Part shown: piece after piece, positions 20,463-28,893 of the stretch
How the letters are laid out: each line of letters begins with the position of its first letter
Numbering within the stretch: the stretch's first letter is position 1
From: Oscillospiraceae bacterium
Lineage (GTDB): Bacteria; Bacillota; Clostridia; Oscillospirales; Oscillospiraceae
Direction: 5' to 3'
DNA length: 34,884 nt
Assembly: GCA_902784305.1 (NCBI GenBank)
Contig: CACZUK010000006.1
Coordinates: forward strand, 1-34,884
Made by a program: the position numbers and the translations under genes
The notes under the pieces: model-generated
What the model saw: the letters and a program-made list of their open reading frames with translations, nothing else
Database searches by the model: none
Told to the model about the DNA's origin: nothing

Positions 20463-21657
20463 GTTTGCCGGGAGAGACGGAATTCTCTGCGACGGCAGTG
20501 TGCGCAGCGGCAAGACCCTGTCCATGGCGGTGGGCTTTGTGCTGTGGAGCATGAGCCGATTTAAGAACCACCGCTTTGCCCTGTGCGGAAAAACCATTGA
20601 AGCGCTGCGGCGCAACGTCACAGACCTGATGCCGATGTGGATGGAAGGTGTGTTTCACTTTACAGAGCGGCGCAGCGAGAACAAGCTCATCATCAAGTGC
20701 GGGGACACCGTTAACACGTACTACCTCTTCGGCGGCCGGGATGAGAGCAGCTATACCCTTATTCAGGGCATGACCCTGGCGGGGGTGCTGCTGGACGAGG
20801 TGGCCCTGATGCCCCGCTCCTTCGTGGAGCAGGCTCTGGCGCGGTGCAGTGTGCCAGGCTCCAAGTTCTGGTTCAACTGCAACCCCGCGGGGCCGGAGCA
20901 CTGGTTTTACACAGAGTGGGTGAAGAAATGCCAGGAAAAGCACCTGATTCACCTCCACTTTACCATGGAGGACAACCTGAGCCTGAGCGATGAGGTAAAG
21001 GCTCGCTATGAGCGCCTTTATGCCGGTGTGTTCTACGACCGCTATATCCGGGGGCTGTGGGTCAGCGCAGACGGCCTGATCTATGACTGCTTCAACCCGG
21101 CGCAGCACGTTCTCAGCAAGCTGCCGCCCACAGAGGGACGGAGCTACGTCAGCGTGGACTACGGTACCAGGAACCCAACGGTGTTCCTCCTCTGGCAGAG
21201 GGAGCGGGGCACTGAGCGGTGGATTTGCACCAGGGAGTACTACTGGGACGGCCGCAAACGGATGCGCCAGAAGACGGATGGCGAGTACGCCGAGGATTTG
21301 ATGAGCTTTGTCAGCGGTGTTTTGGTACACTCCATCATCGTGGACCCGTCAGCGGCCAGCTTCATTGAGGAGCTGCGGCGGAGGAATCTCTCCGTGATGG
21401 CAGCTGACAACACGGTTTTGGATGGTATCCGAAACGTCAGTGAGCTGCTGCGCTCCGATGGACTGGCGGTGTCCGCCCAGTGCACCAACACCATCAGTGA
21501 GTTCCGGGCCTATGTCTGGGACGAAAAGGCCAGTGCGCAGGGTGTGGACAAGCCGGTCAAAGAGCACGACCACGCCATGGATGCTATGCGCTACTTTGTG
21601 TCTACAGTACTGGTGAGAGGCCGGGCTAGAGGTATCCGGCGCCCGAGAGGTATGTGA
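20401..21657 (+). CDS. terL: Terminase large subunit
   Basis: 418 residues from the ATG at 20401 (GGAGGAAG upstream), starting within the end of terS. Walker A-like GSVRSGKT lies at residues 32-39 and Walker B VLLDE at 129-133. The C-terminal RNase H-like nuclease is seen in VSVDYGTRNPTVFLLW, IIVDPSAASF and HDHAMDAMRY. It drives ATP-powered DNA packaging and cuts the concatemer. The family resembles PBSX/Terminase_3-6 enzymes of Gram-positive siphophages. Length is normal. Confidence 0.95.
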   Translation: MQYQSLSPRQNLAMTWWRQAEFAGRDGILCDGSVRSGKTLSMAVGFVLWSMSRFKNHRFALCGKTIEALRRNVTDLMPMWMEGVFHFTERRSENKLIIKCGDTVNTYYLFGGRDESSYTLIQGMTLAGVLLDEVALMPRSFVEQALARCSVPGSKFWFNCNPAGPEHWFYTEWVKKCQEKHLIHLHFTMEDNLSLSDEVKARYERLYAGVFYDRYIRGLWVSADGLIYDCFNPAQHVLSKLPPTEGRSYVSVDYGTRNPTVFLLWQRERGTERWICTREYYWDGRKRMRQKTDGEYAEDLMSFVSGVLVHSIIVDPSAASFIEELRRRNLSVMAADNTVLDGIRNVSELLRSDGLAVSAQCTNTISEFRAYVWDEKASAQGVDKPVKEHDHAMDAMRYFVSTVLVRGRARGIRRPRGM

Positions 21658-21666
21658 GGTGAGAAA

Positions 21667-23106
21667 TTGATTCTGTACATCGACAGAAGCGAAGTGCCTG
21701 ACGTTGAGGACATCAGCCCGGAGGTGCTGCGCTGGTGCGTCCAGAAGGCGGAAGCGGCCAATGGACGATATGACCGCCTGAACGACTACTATCTGGGAAA
21801 GCACCCGGTGCTGGTGGGCGGCAAGAAGGACGACGTGAAGGTGGCGGTGAACTATGCCAAGTACGTGGTGGACATCACCCGGGGGTACTACCTGGGCGAG
21901 GGCGTGAAGTATGATGCCAACGACCGCCAGAGCCACGGCACCGAGCCCAAGGCTGCGGGGGACGTGGAAACGGCGGGGACGCTGGCACAGGGCGAGGCCA
22001 TCGACCTCTCGCCCCTGCTGGCCTGCTACGATGCCCAGCAGATCGGGAAGGTGGACAGCAAAATCGGCAAGCGCATGGGCGTGTTCGGTGACTGCCTGGA
22101 GCTGTGTTACGCATCCAGTGACGAGGAGCCCAGCCCCCGCAGCGCCTGCATCGACCCCCGGAGCGGTGTGCTGGTGCGGGATACCTCCGTGGAGCACAAC
22201 AAGCTCTTTGCGCTGCTGTGGGAGAAGCGGGAGCGCACCAACGGCAGCACCTACTACCATGTGACGGTGTACACCGACCGCACCATCCGCTCCTACGAGG
22301 CGGAGAGCCTGGCTGCTGCGTCCTTCAAGGGCGTCAATGACCCGGAGGAACATTTCTTCGGGGCGGTTCCTGTTATCGCCTACGAGAACAACGACGAGCG
22401 GCAGGGGGATTTCGAGCAGATTATCCCCATGATTGACGCGTACAACGGCCTGATGAGCAACCGCTTCACGGACAAGAAGAAGTTCGTGAACGCCTTGCTG
22501 GTGTTCTACGGCATGACCCTGGGCGAGGGCGACCAGAAAGTCATTGCGGAGGAAAAGACCCTGGACGGCGTGCCCATCGATGCCAAGGTGGAGTACATCC
22601 AGAAGACCTTTGACGAGGCAGGGGTGCAGGTGCTGGCCGACACTACGGTGCGGGAAATCCACAAGATGACCCTCACCGTGGACATGAGCGACGAGAAGTT
22701 TTCTGGCAACAGCTCTGGCCAGGCGCTGAAGCTCAAGCTGCTGACCATGAACCTGCTGGTGAAGAACAAAATTCAGCAGATGGAGGAGGGGCTCAAGGAG
22801 CGTCTTGCTCTGTACAACAACTGGCTGGTGACGGCCAGCCGGATGAAGCCCTTCTCCGTCACCGATGTGGACGTGCGTTTCACCGTGAGCGTGCCCATCA
22901 ACGAGGCGGAGCTGGTACAGCTGGTCACTCAGCTCCAGGGCATTGTGGACGACCAGACCCTGCTCTCCCAGCTCTGGTTCATCAAGGACCCCGCCGAGGC
23001 TGTGGAGAACGTGAGGCGGCAGCAGGAGGAGAAGCAGCAGGCCTACCAGGCCAGCTTCGGCCTGCCGACCAGGTCCGACACCGACGAGGAAGAGGCTGAG
23101 CAGTGA
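21667..23106 (+). CDS. Portal protein, SPP1 gp6-like
   Basis: 479 residues from the TTG at 21667, after GAGGTGAG. Features of the Phage_prot_Gp6 family: an N-terminal ISPEVLRWCVQKAEAANGRYD, YYLGKHPVL, the central AVPVIAYENNDERQGDFEQI and IPMIDAYNGLMSNRFTDKK, and an acidic C-terminus. Twelve copies would form the DNA channel at one capsid vertex. The gene directly follows terL and overlaps the head-morphogenesis gene by four bases, the standard SPP1-type order. Confidence 0.94.
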   Translation: MILYIDRSEVPDVEDISPEVLRWCVQKAEAANGRYDRLNDYYLGKHPVLVGGKKDDVKVAVNYAKYVVDITRGYYLGEGVKYDANDRQSHGTEPKAAGDVETAGTLAQGEAIDLSPLLACYDAQQIGKVDSKIGKRMGVFGDCLELCYASSDEEPSPRSACIDPRSGVLVRDTSVEHNKLFALLWEKRERTNGSTYYHVTVYTDRTIRSYEAESLAAASFKGVNDPEEHFFGAVPVIAYENNDERQGDFEQIIPMIDAYNGLMSNRFTDKKKFVNALLVFYGMTLGEGDQKVIAEEKTLDGVPIDAKVEYIQKTFDEAGVQVLADTTVREIHKMTLTVDMSDEKFSGNSSGQALKLKLLTMNLLVKNKIQQMEEGLKERLALYNNWLVTASRMKPFSVTDVDVRFTVSVPINEAELVQLVTQLQGIVDDQTLLSQLWFIKDPAEAVENVRRQQEEKQQAYQASFGLPTRSDTDEEEAEQ

Positions 23107-24734
23107 GCCGCTCCAGCAAGCAGTACTGGGCGGAGCGGGGCGCAGAGCTGGAGAAGCTCGTTGACCGGGGCTGTCGTGCCACGTCTGCTGAGCTGGGCAA
23201 GCTCTACGATGATGCGCTGGCCAGTATTCTGGGGCGCATACGGCGCCTGTACAAGCGCTTTACAGACGGCTATGGTGTTACACCCAGAGAGCTGGAAGGG
23301 CTCCTGAGCGCCACCCAGACGCGGGAGGCGAGGCAGGAGCTGGAGAAGCTGCTGGAGGACTGTGACGACCCAAACCTGAGAGCAGAGCTGCTGAAAAAGC
23401 TGGACGCTCCGGCCTACGGCTACCGCATCGCCCGGCTGGAGGCGTTGCGGGACCAGGTGTATTTTGATGCCAAGGCCGTCGGGGTGCAGGAGGTCAAGTA
23501 TGACGCTGCCCGGCTGATGGACGTATACAAGACGGCCTACGCCCGCACCAGCTTCGACCTGAGCCAGAGCATCGGGCGGCAGATTCCCTTTTCTCCTATC
23601 ACCAATCGGAGAGCAGCCAGGGCAATTCGGCAGTATTGGTCACCAAGCGTTGACGACGTGGCCAAGAACTTCTCCCAGCGGGTGTGGGGGAACACCACGC
23701 AGCTGGCGGAAAACGTCCGGGAGATTGTCACCCGGGGCCTGATGACCGGCGAGAGCTACCGGGACATGGCCGAAGAACTGCAGGCTCAGATGGGGGACGT
23801 TGGTGCCCAGAAGGTCATACAGCCAGACGGCTCCACTCGGACGGTGCTCACCGGCAGCGGAGCCAAGTACCGGGCCACCCGCCTGATCCGGACGGAGGGG
23901 AACCACATTTCCGGCCAGGCAGTGGTGGAGCGTTTTGAGGACGCCGGGATTGAGAAATACCTGTACCGGGCGCTGCTGGAGCTGCGCACCTGCAAGCGCT
24001 GCGGAGGGCTGGACGGGAAGTCCTTCCCGGTGTCGGAGCAGAAGGTGGGCGTGAACATGCACCCCATGCACCCCAACTGTCGGTGCTTCATCAGCCCGGA
24101 CATGACGCCTGAGGAGCTGGCGGAAATCACCCGCAGCGCTCAGACCGGCGCGGACAACTGGGACTTCATTCCCGCCGATATGACCTGGGAGGAATGGCGC
24201 AAGAAGTACGAGGACGGGAACCCGGAAATGGAGGCCCAGGAGAAGATGGACCGCAACCGGGCAAAGGACCGGGAGCAGTGGCGGGACTTTAAGGACACGC
24301 TGGGGAAAGACGCGCCGAAAAGCCTTGCGGATTTCCAGAAGATGAAGTATACTGAGCCTGAGAAGTGGGGCGAGCTGAAAACAGAGTATCGGGTCGAATC
24401 CGCTCATAAACAGATTGAAGCAGAAATACAGAAGGGACCGGACAACGATGATTTTGGTGCTGTAGTTCGCAAAAACCATATCGGCTTGCGCAAGTACACT
24501 CCGGAAAGCATGAAGAATGCTCTGGAACAGGCCGGGTTTACGATTCAGCCCTTGAATCGGGGGAACTACAAGGGCGTGCCGTTTGAACAAGGCGGCGGCT
24601 ACAAAACCAATTATGGCGGAAACGGGATTTTCCAGTATCACCCGCCGGCGCATTCCCACCATGGTGGTGCGTACTGGAAAGTCAACGACACGAAGGAGCA
24701 AAGGCGCTATGGAATGGACGGAACTGAAAAATAA
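23103..24734 (+). CDS. Head morphogenesis (minor head) protein fused to a C-terminal toxin-like domain
   Basis: 543 residues from the GTG at 23103, overlapping the portal stop. Residues about 1-340 are an SPP1 gp7/Mu gpF-like minor head protein, with the hallmark ATRLIRTEGNHISGQAVVERF, LRTCKRCGGLDGKSFPV and HPMHPNCRCFISP. After a charged linker, residues about 430-543 (KNHIGLRKYTPESMKNALEQ, GGYKTNYGGNGIFQYHPP, HSHHGGAYWKVN) form a separate His-rich domain. It resembles nuclease toxins of polymorphic systems or the phage BECR-type nucleases known to be fused to such proteins; the exact family is not assigned. Hand count gives about 46% G+C at 24361-24480 against about 67% at 24001-24060, a sign of separate origin. 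An immunity-like gene overlaps the 3' end. Confidence 0.82.
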   Translation: MSRSSKQYWAERGAELEKLVDRGCRATSAELGKLYDDALASILGRIRRLYKRFTDGYGVTPRELEGLLSATQTREARQELEKLLEDCDDPNLRAELLKKLDAPAYGYRIARLEALRDQVYFDAKAVGVQEVKYDAARLMDVYKTAYARTSFDLSQSIGRQIPFSPITNRRAARAIRQYWSPSVDDVAKNFSQRVWGNTTQLAENVREIVTRGLMTGESYRDMAEELQAQMGDVGAQKVIQPDGSTRTVLTGSGAKYRATRLIRTEGNHISGQAVVERFEDAGIEKYLYRALLELRTCKRCGGLDGKSFPVSEQKVGVNMHPMHPNCRCFISPDMTPEELAEITRSAQTGADNWDFIPADMTWEEWRKKYEDGNPEMEAQEKMDRNRAKDREQWRDFKDTLGKDAPKSLADFQKMKYTEPEKWGELKTEYRVESAHKQIEAEIQKGPDNDDFGAVVRKNHIGLRKYTPESMKNALEQAGFTIQPLNRGNYKGVPFEQGGGYKTNYGGNGIFQYHPPAHSHHGGAYWKVNDTKEQRRYGMDGTEK

Positions 24735-25002
24735 TATATCCGGCGTGTACAGCGTTGTCCTGCAAAGATTTCGTGAGCGGTTCGGATTGAGCGGTTTGGG
24801 GGAAGACGTATTTGTATCACCCGCCGGCATTCCCTTTTCCGTGTGTAAAATGGGGGAGAAAACGCCGTGGAATTTTCTTGTGATTGAGTACCGTGATACG
24901 GGCGAAGACGGAGACAGCTTCTACCCGGAGGATTATCAATCTTTGGATGATTTGGTAACCGCTATGACCGATGAGATACTCAGCGCAACACCTGAAGCAT
25001 AA
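24709..25002 (+). CDS. Candidate immunity protein for the fused toxin domain
   Basis: 97 residues from the ATG at 24709 (AAGGAG ten bases upstream), overlapping the fusion gene by 26 bases. It is a small acidic protein: MEWTELKNNISGVYSVVLQR, then ISFVCKM-like strands, NFLVIEYRDTGEDGDSFYPE and a C-terminal DDLVTAMTDEIL. Size, acidity and position directly after a toxin-like domain are typical of immunity genes. It does not match any head-module protein of this phage type. It is AT-richer than its neighbours, and a terminator follows. Immunity function is inferred from context. Confidence 0.6.
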   Translation: MEWTELKNNISGVYSVVLQRFRERFGLSGLGEDVFVSPAGIPFSVCKMGEKTPWNFLVIEYRDTGEDGDSFYPEDYQSLDDLVTAMTDEILSATPEA

Positions 25003-25032
25003 GAGCAGCTAACCTCACAATTCCATTGATTG

Positions 25033-25062
25033 AAGCACGATGCACCCGCACCGTGCTTTTTT
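25033..25062 (+). terminator. Terminator after the toxin/immunity cassette
   Basis: AAGCACG (25033-25039) and CGTGCTT (25052-25058) form a 7-bp stem with T residues to 25062. It lies inside the otherwise continuous head operon, between the immunity-like gene and the scaffold gene, and probably arrived with the cassette. Confidence 0.78.
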
Positions 25063-25129
25063 CATACCCATTTCACAGCGATACGTGGCAGGACAAGCGA
25101 CTGCCCCGGACGCAGAAAGGAAGGACATC

Positions 25130-25711
25130 ATGGCAGACGAAACCAGCACCCAGCAGATCGAGCAGACCGAAACCCAGGAGCAGAGTGTCCCTGAGAACAC
25201 CCCGGGCAACCAGAACGGGGCGGGCAATGAGACTCCCAGCTTTGACGACCTGCTCAAGAACGGCCATCAGGCGGAGTTTGACCGCCGGGTCTCCGAGGCC
25301 ATCGCAACAGCGAAGGCAAACTGGGAGAAGGCCCAGGCAGAGGAGCAGGACGAAGCCACCAAGCTGGCCAGGATGACCGCCGCAGAACGGGAACGCTACC
25401 AGCTCGACAAGGACCGGAAGGCTTTCGCGGAGGAGCAGGCCAAATTCGCCGCGGAGCAGATGAAGGTCAGCGTCGGCGCGGAGCTGCAGAAGCGGGGGCT
25501 GGACGCCACCTTTGCCCGGTATCTGGCCGGGGCCACCGCCGAGGAGAGCAAGACCAACATCGACGAGTTCGAGCAGCTGTTCCGCACCGCCGTGCAGGCC
25601 GGTGTGAATACTGCCATGCGGGGCAAGGGCGCTCCCAGAGAGCCGGAGCAGAACGGCCAGTCTCAGCTGGAGCGCATTCGTCAGGCCGCCGGTCTGCCCA
25701 TGAAGAAGTAA
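25130..25711 (+). CDS. Capsid scaffold protein (DUF4355-like)
   Basis: 193 residues from the ATG at 25130, with AAAGGAAGG upstream. It is acidic and highly charged: a disordered Glu/Gln/Thr-rich start, a long coiled coil (ARMTAAERERYQLDKDRKAF) and the C-terminal SQLERIRQAAGLPMKK. This is the usual design of DUF4355 scaffolds encoded just before the major capsid gene. It would template procapsid assembly and then leave. Confidence 0.85.
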   Translation: MADETSTQQIEQTETQEQSVPENTPGNQNGAGNETPSFDDLLKNGHQAEFDRRVSEAIATAKANWEKAQAEEQDEATKLARMTAAERERYQLDKDRKAFAEEQAKFAAEQMKVSVGAELQKRGLDATFARYLAGATAEESKTNIDEFEQLFRTAVQAGVNTAMRGKGAPREPEQNGQSQLERIRQAAGLPMKK

Positions 25712-25745
25712 ACCAAACCAAACCAAATGAGAAAGGACTGATAGT

Positions 25746-26642
25746 ATGCCCAACAGTATCGCACTCGCAAAGCAGTATATCCCCATTCTGGATGAGGTCT
25801 ATAAGCTGGCCTCTCTGACTGCTGATCTGGACGGTAACCCCGATCTGGTTCAGCAGGGTGCCAATGCCAACGAGCTGATCATCCCCAAGCTGTCCATGCA
25901 GGGCCTGGGCGACTACTCCCGCAACGGCGGCTATGTGAACGGTGACGTCACCATGGTCAATGAGACCGTGCAGTGCAACTTCGACCGGGGCCGCATGTTC
26001 ACCGTGGATACCATGGACAATCTGGAGACTGCCGGCATCGCTTTCGGTCGGCTGGCCGGTGAGTTCATCCGCACCAAGGTTGTGCCCGAGCTGGACGCCT
26101 TCCGGTTTGCCACGTACGCCGGCACCACCGGCATTTCCAAGGTCGCGTCCGGTGCCGCCCTGAGCACCGGCGCTGCCGTCGTGGAAGCCGTTCGGGCGGG
26201 TCTGAGCCGGATGGATGAGGACGAGGTTCCCTATGAGGGCCGGATTCTGTACATCACTCCCACCCTGCTGGGGCTGGTGGAGGATATGGACACCACCAAG
26301 AGCCGTGCTGCGCTGAACAGCTTTGCCAAGGTGGTGAAGGTGCCTCAGACCCGGTTCTACACCGCCATCGCCCAGAAGAGCGGCAAGGTTGTCACCAGTG
26401 GTCAGACCTCTGTGGACGAGACCGCCGGCGGTTACGCTAAGGCCACTGGTGCCAAGAACATCAATTTCATGATTATCCACCCCACTGCCACCATCCAGTA
26501 TCAGAAGCACGTGGCGCCCAAGATCATCACTCCGGAGGCCAACCAGGACGCCGACGCCTGGAAGTTTGGCTACCGGAACGTGGGCATCGCTGACCTGTTC
26601 GAGAACAAGCTGGCCGGCGTGTATCTGCATCACGGCGCGTAA
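25746..26642 (+). CDS. Major capsid protein (HK97-fold, siphophage type)
   Basis: 298 residues from the ATG at 25746. The sequence matches major capsid proteins of Firmicutes siphophages: SIALAKQYIPILDEVYKLAS at the start, NGGYVNGDVTMVNETVQCNF, AGEFIRTKVVPELDAFRFAT and IITPEANQDADAWKFGYRNV near the end. It follows the scaffold gene and precedes the connector genes, the canonical head order. It is unrelated in sequence to the P22-type coat protein encoded at 14602-15453. It is therefore the likely main shell protein of this phage. Confidence 0.93.
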   Translation: MPNSIALAKQYIPILDEVYKLASLTADLDGNPDLVQQGANANELIIPKLSMQGLGDYSRNGGYVNGDVTMVNETVQCNFDRGRMFTVDTMDNLETAGIAFGRLAGEFIRTKVVPELDAFRFATYAGTTGISKVASGAALSTGAAVVEAVRAGLSRMDEDEVPYEGRILYITPTLLGLVEDMDTTKSRAALNSFAKVVKVPQTRFYTAIAQKSGKVVTSGQTSVDETAGGYAKATGAKNINFMIIHPTATIQYQKHVAPKIITPEANQDADAWKFGYRNVGIADLFENKLAGVYLHHGA

Positions 26643-26655
26643 GGAGGTACAGGTC

Positions 26656-26742
26656 ATGCGAGTGGTTGGACTGACCTTCCCCAAAGCAAAGCCCCCGAAA
26701 GGGGGCAAGGATAATCCGAAGGAGGAGGCGAAAGAGAAGTGA
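26656..26742 (+). CDS. 28-residue basic peptide after the capsid gene
   Basis: ATG at 26656 with AAGGAGG 15-9 bases upstream. The peptide (MRVVGLTFPKAKPPKGGKDN then PKEEAKEK) resembles the short Lys/Pro-rich ORF often found right after the major capsid gene in these phages. Its stop overlaps the GTG of the connector gene. Function unknown. Confidence 0.6.
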   Translation: MRVVGLTFPKAKPPKGGKDNPKEEAKEK

Positions 26743-27095
26743 CTGACGAACGCCTGGAAGCCATGCAGGGGCGTCTGGTACGCCGTCTAAACCTGGAGGA
26801 TCCGGATGAGGATGTCCTGATGCTGTTGGAGAACGAGCTGGAGGACGCCGAGGCGGAGCTGCTGCTCTACCTGAACCGGGAGACCCTGCCTGAAGCTCTG
26901 TACCCCAAGGTGCTTGAGCTGGCTGACCTCTACGCCCGCCGTGATTTGGCCGACAACCCGGACCTCTGCTCCATGTCCTACAGCGAGGGCGATGTCAGCC
27001 GGAGCGAGACCTACCTCACCGGGAAAGACTACCGGGACCAGGAGGATGATCTGCTCAGCAGCGTTGCCCACTGGCGCCGCAGGGTGGCAGAATGA
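26739..27095 (+). CDS. Head-tail connector protein
   Basis: 118 residues from the GTG at 26739, overlapping the previous stop and preceded by GAAGGAGGAGG. It is helical and acidic (DEDVLMLLENELEDAEAELL, LPKVLELADLYARRDLAD-like). The pattern is that of the gp15-like/Phage_connect adaptors which extend the portal channel. It overlaps the next gene as ATGA. Confidence 0.78.
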   Translation: MTDERLEAMQGRLVRRLNLEDPDEDVLMLLENELEDAEAELLLYLNRETLPEALYPKVLELADLYARRDLADNPDLCSMSYSEGDVSRSETYLTGKDYRDQEDDLLSSVAHWRRRVAE

Positions 27096-27526
27096 GGCGG
27101 GAAACGCCGCTGTGCTGCGACTCGCACGGCCCTGCGGGCCGCAGCTCCCTGCACGCCGCCAGCAGAGGAATTGCCATTCGGCGGCGGCAGTGGCGTAAGG
27201 CATGGGCTCTGCACCGGGCCACCGTCACGGAAGACAGCCGGGGTGACCCGGTACGCCACTGGGACATGACTGCCCCCGACTACGTTGGGGAGGCCGGTGC
27301 TGCATCCGGCGTGTGCTGGCAGGTGCGCTCAGGAGCGTGGACGGCCCAGGAGCTGGGAGAACGTGCCAGCGGCGGGGCCACCTTCGACCTGTTTTCGGAT
27401 GTAGCCATTGCACCCTTCGACCGCTGCGTCTTCGGCGGCAGCGTGTGGGAGGTTCGGGCAGTGCTTCCCCGCAGCAATCACCGGCATGTGGTGCTGGAGG
27501 AGGTGCGGAAGCTGGATGAAGGTTGA
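27092..27526 (+). CDS. Head closure / head-tail joining protein
   Basis: 144 residues from the ATG at 27092. A basic N-terminus leads to a beta-rich body (ATVTEDSRGDPVRHWDMTAP, CWQVRSGAWTAQ, FDLFSDVAIAPFDRCVFGGS, WEVRAVLPRSNHRHVVLEEV). This fits the SPP1 gp16-like stopper family. Its place between the connector and the gp10-like gene fits that role. A start further in is possible because the first 20 residues are low in similarity to the family. Confidence 0.68.
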   Translation: MRRETPLCCDSHGPAGRSSLHAASRGIAIRRRQWRKAWALHRATVTEDSRGDPVRHWDMTAPDYVGEAGAASGVCWQVRSGAWTAQELGERASGGATFDLFSDVAIAPFDRCVFGGSVWEVRAVLPRSNHRHVVLEEVRKLDEG

Positions 27527-28067
27527 CGTGGACAGCTCCGGGCTGGGGGCATTGGACGCAAAGCTGGAGCGTTTGGCCGAGGGGCTGCAAGAGCGGCTCC
27601 AGAAAGCAGCCAAGCAGGGCGCCGAACGTATCACTGCGGTAGCCAAAGGCAATGTGTACCAGAACGGCCTGAAATATGCGGACGGGAGCATCCGGGACAG
27701 CCTTCGAGCTTACACCTCCAGTGACGGGGACAACAGCATCACGCTGGGTGTGGAAACTGACCTGGACATTGCGGTATACCACGAGCTGGGCACCGGTCCG
27801 GTTGGTACGGCGGCAGGGTATCCGGGAGAAGGAAACCTCGACCAGCCCATTTCCCGCCGGTCCACTGGGTGGACGTACTACTCTTCGGACGTTGCCCAGC
27901 AGCGCAAAGAGAGCGCAGAGGGTACGGAGAGCGAGGAGGGGACGGAGAACGGTTTCGTATACACCCGTGGTGTGCCCGCCAAGGCGTTTATGCACAACGG
28001 CCTGATGCAGACCAAGGACGGCGTAACCAAGATGATGCAGCGCGCCGCAATGGAGGGGATGGAATGA
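27516..28067 (+). CDS. Tail completion protein, HK97 gp10-like
   Basis: 183 residues from the ATG at 27516, overlapping the previous gene by 11 bases, with GGAGGAGG upstream. The HK97-gp10 pattern is clear: a DSSGLGALDAKLERLAEGLQ start, helical AKQGAERITAVAKGN, GSIRDSLRA, then AVYHELGTGP and FMHNGLMQTKDGV at the end. A Glu/Ser-rich insertion is seen near residues 125-150. It joins the tail tube to the head connector. Confidence 0.85.
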   Translation: MKVDVDSSGLGALDAKLERLAEGLQERLQKAAKQGAERITAVAKGNVYQNGLKYADGSIRDSLRAYTSSDGDNSITLGVETDLDIAVYHELGTGPVGTAAGYPGEGNLDQPISRRSTGWTYYSSDVAQQRKESAEGTESEEGTENGFVYTRGVPAKAFMHNGLMQTKDGVTKMMQRAAMEGME

Positions 28068-28426
28068 GTATGGTATCTGCTCAAGTGCAGATTCTGGAGG
28101 AGCTGAGAGGGCTGGAAGGCCTGAATGCCACAGTTACTGCACAGTGGCCCAGCCGGAAGCTGAGCGGCCCCACCATCGTGGTGCAGGAAATCAGCAACAC
28201 GGCCACTGACGTTCCCGTGGTTGACTCGCTGAGCTACCAGGTAGACGTGTGGGCAGAGGAGGCGGACGCCGTCCGCTCCCTCTTCCAGCGCACAGACGAG
28301 GTGCTCAGTGGGATGGGATGGAAGAGGAGCTTCTGCCCTCCCATCACCCGGGACGGCTTTGGCCAGCGACAGACAGCACGATACAGCCGTAAGGTGGACA
28401 AGCGTTTCCTCCGGCTGATTGATTAA
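28064..28426 (+). CDS. Tail terminator-like protein
   Basis: 120 residues from the ATG at 28064 (ATGA overlap). SGPTIVVQEISNTATDVPVV, YQVDVWAEEADAVRSLFQRT and the C-terminal basic strand RYSRKVDKRFLRL fit DUF3168-like or gp17-type tail terminators. These cap the tail tube and set its end. Gene order between gp10-like and tail tube supports this. Confidence 0.75.
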   Translation: MSMVSAQVQILEELRGLEGLNATVTAQWPSRKLSGPTIVVQEISNTATDVPVVDSLSYQVDVWAEEADAVRSLFQRTDEVLSGMGWKRSFCPPITRDGFGQRQTARYSRKVDKRFLRLID

Positions 28427-28444
28427 ACGGAAAGGAAGGATTAT

Positions 28445-28876
28445 ATGCCTGATATCACTCGTCAGGGCTTCGCCAGCATCGGCGTGGCTGTGAAAATCGG
28501 CAATACGACTATTACCAATGTCCAGGACATCGGCGATCTGGGCGGCGCTCCCTCGGAGCTCGACGCCACCTGCCTGAAGGACAGCATGAAGAAGACCGTC
28601 CCCGGTGTGCAGGACGCCAAGGCGTGGGAGGTTACTTATCTCTATGACAACTCCAGCGCAACCTCCGACTACCGGGTGCTCAAGGCTCTCCAGACGGCAG
28701 GAGATCCCGTGAGTGTGGAAGTGTCCATGCCCGACGGCACCAAGTTCAGTTCCACCGCTCTGGTGACTACCTACGTGGTCGGCTTCAAGGTGGACGAGCT
28801 CATCACTGCCAAGGCCGTTCTGAACCTGCAGAGCGACTGGACTGTCACCAACCCCGCCGCAAGCGGAAACGGCTAA
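28445..28876 (+). CDS. Major tail (tube) protein
   Basis: 143 residues from the ATG at 28445 with GAAAGGAAGG upstream. Beta-rich, with NVQDIGDLGGAPSELDATCL, WEVTYLYDNSSATSDYRVLK and ADPVSVEVSMPDGTK-like strands and LQSDWTVTNPA near the end. This is the Ig-like fold of TP901-1/lambda-type tube proteins. It polymerises around the tape measure. It directly precedes the tail chaperone genes, the standard order. Confidence 0.88.
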   Translation: MPDITRQGFASIGVAVKIGNTTITNVQDIGDLGGAPSELDATCLKDSMKKTVPGVQDAKAWEVTYLYDNSSATSDYRVLKALQTAGDPVSVEVSMPDGTKFSSTALVTTYVVGFKVDELITAKAVLNLQSDWTVTNPAASGNG

Positions 28877-28893
28877 GAAGGGGGCGTGTTGAG

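Noticed and set aside
21349..22662. Long minus-strand frame opposite terL and portal
   Set aside because: Shadow of strongly supported plus-strand genes. No ribosome binding site or recognisable protein features.
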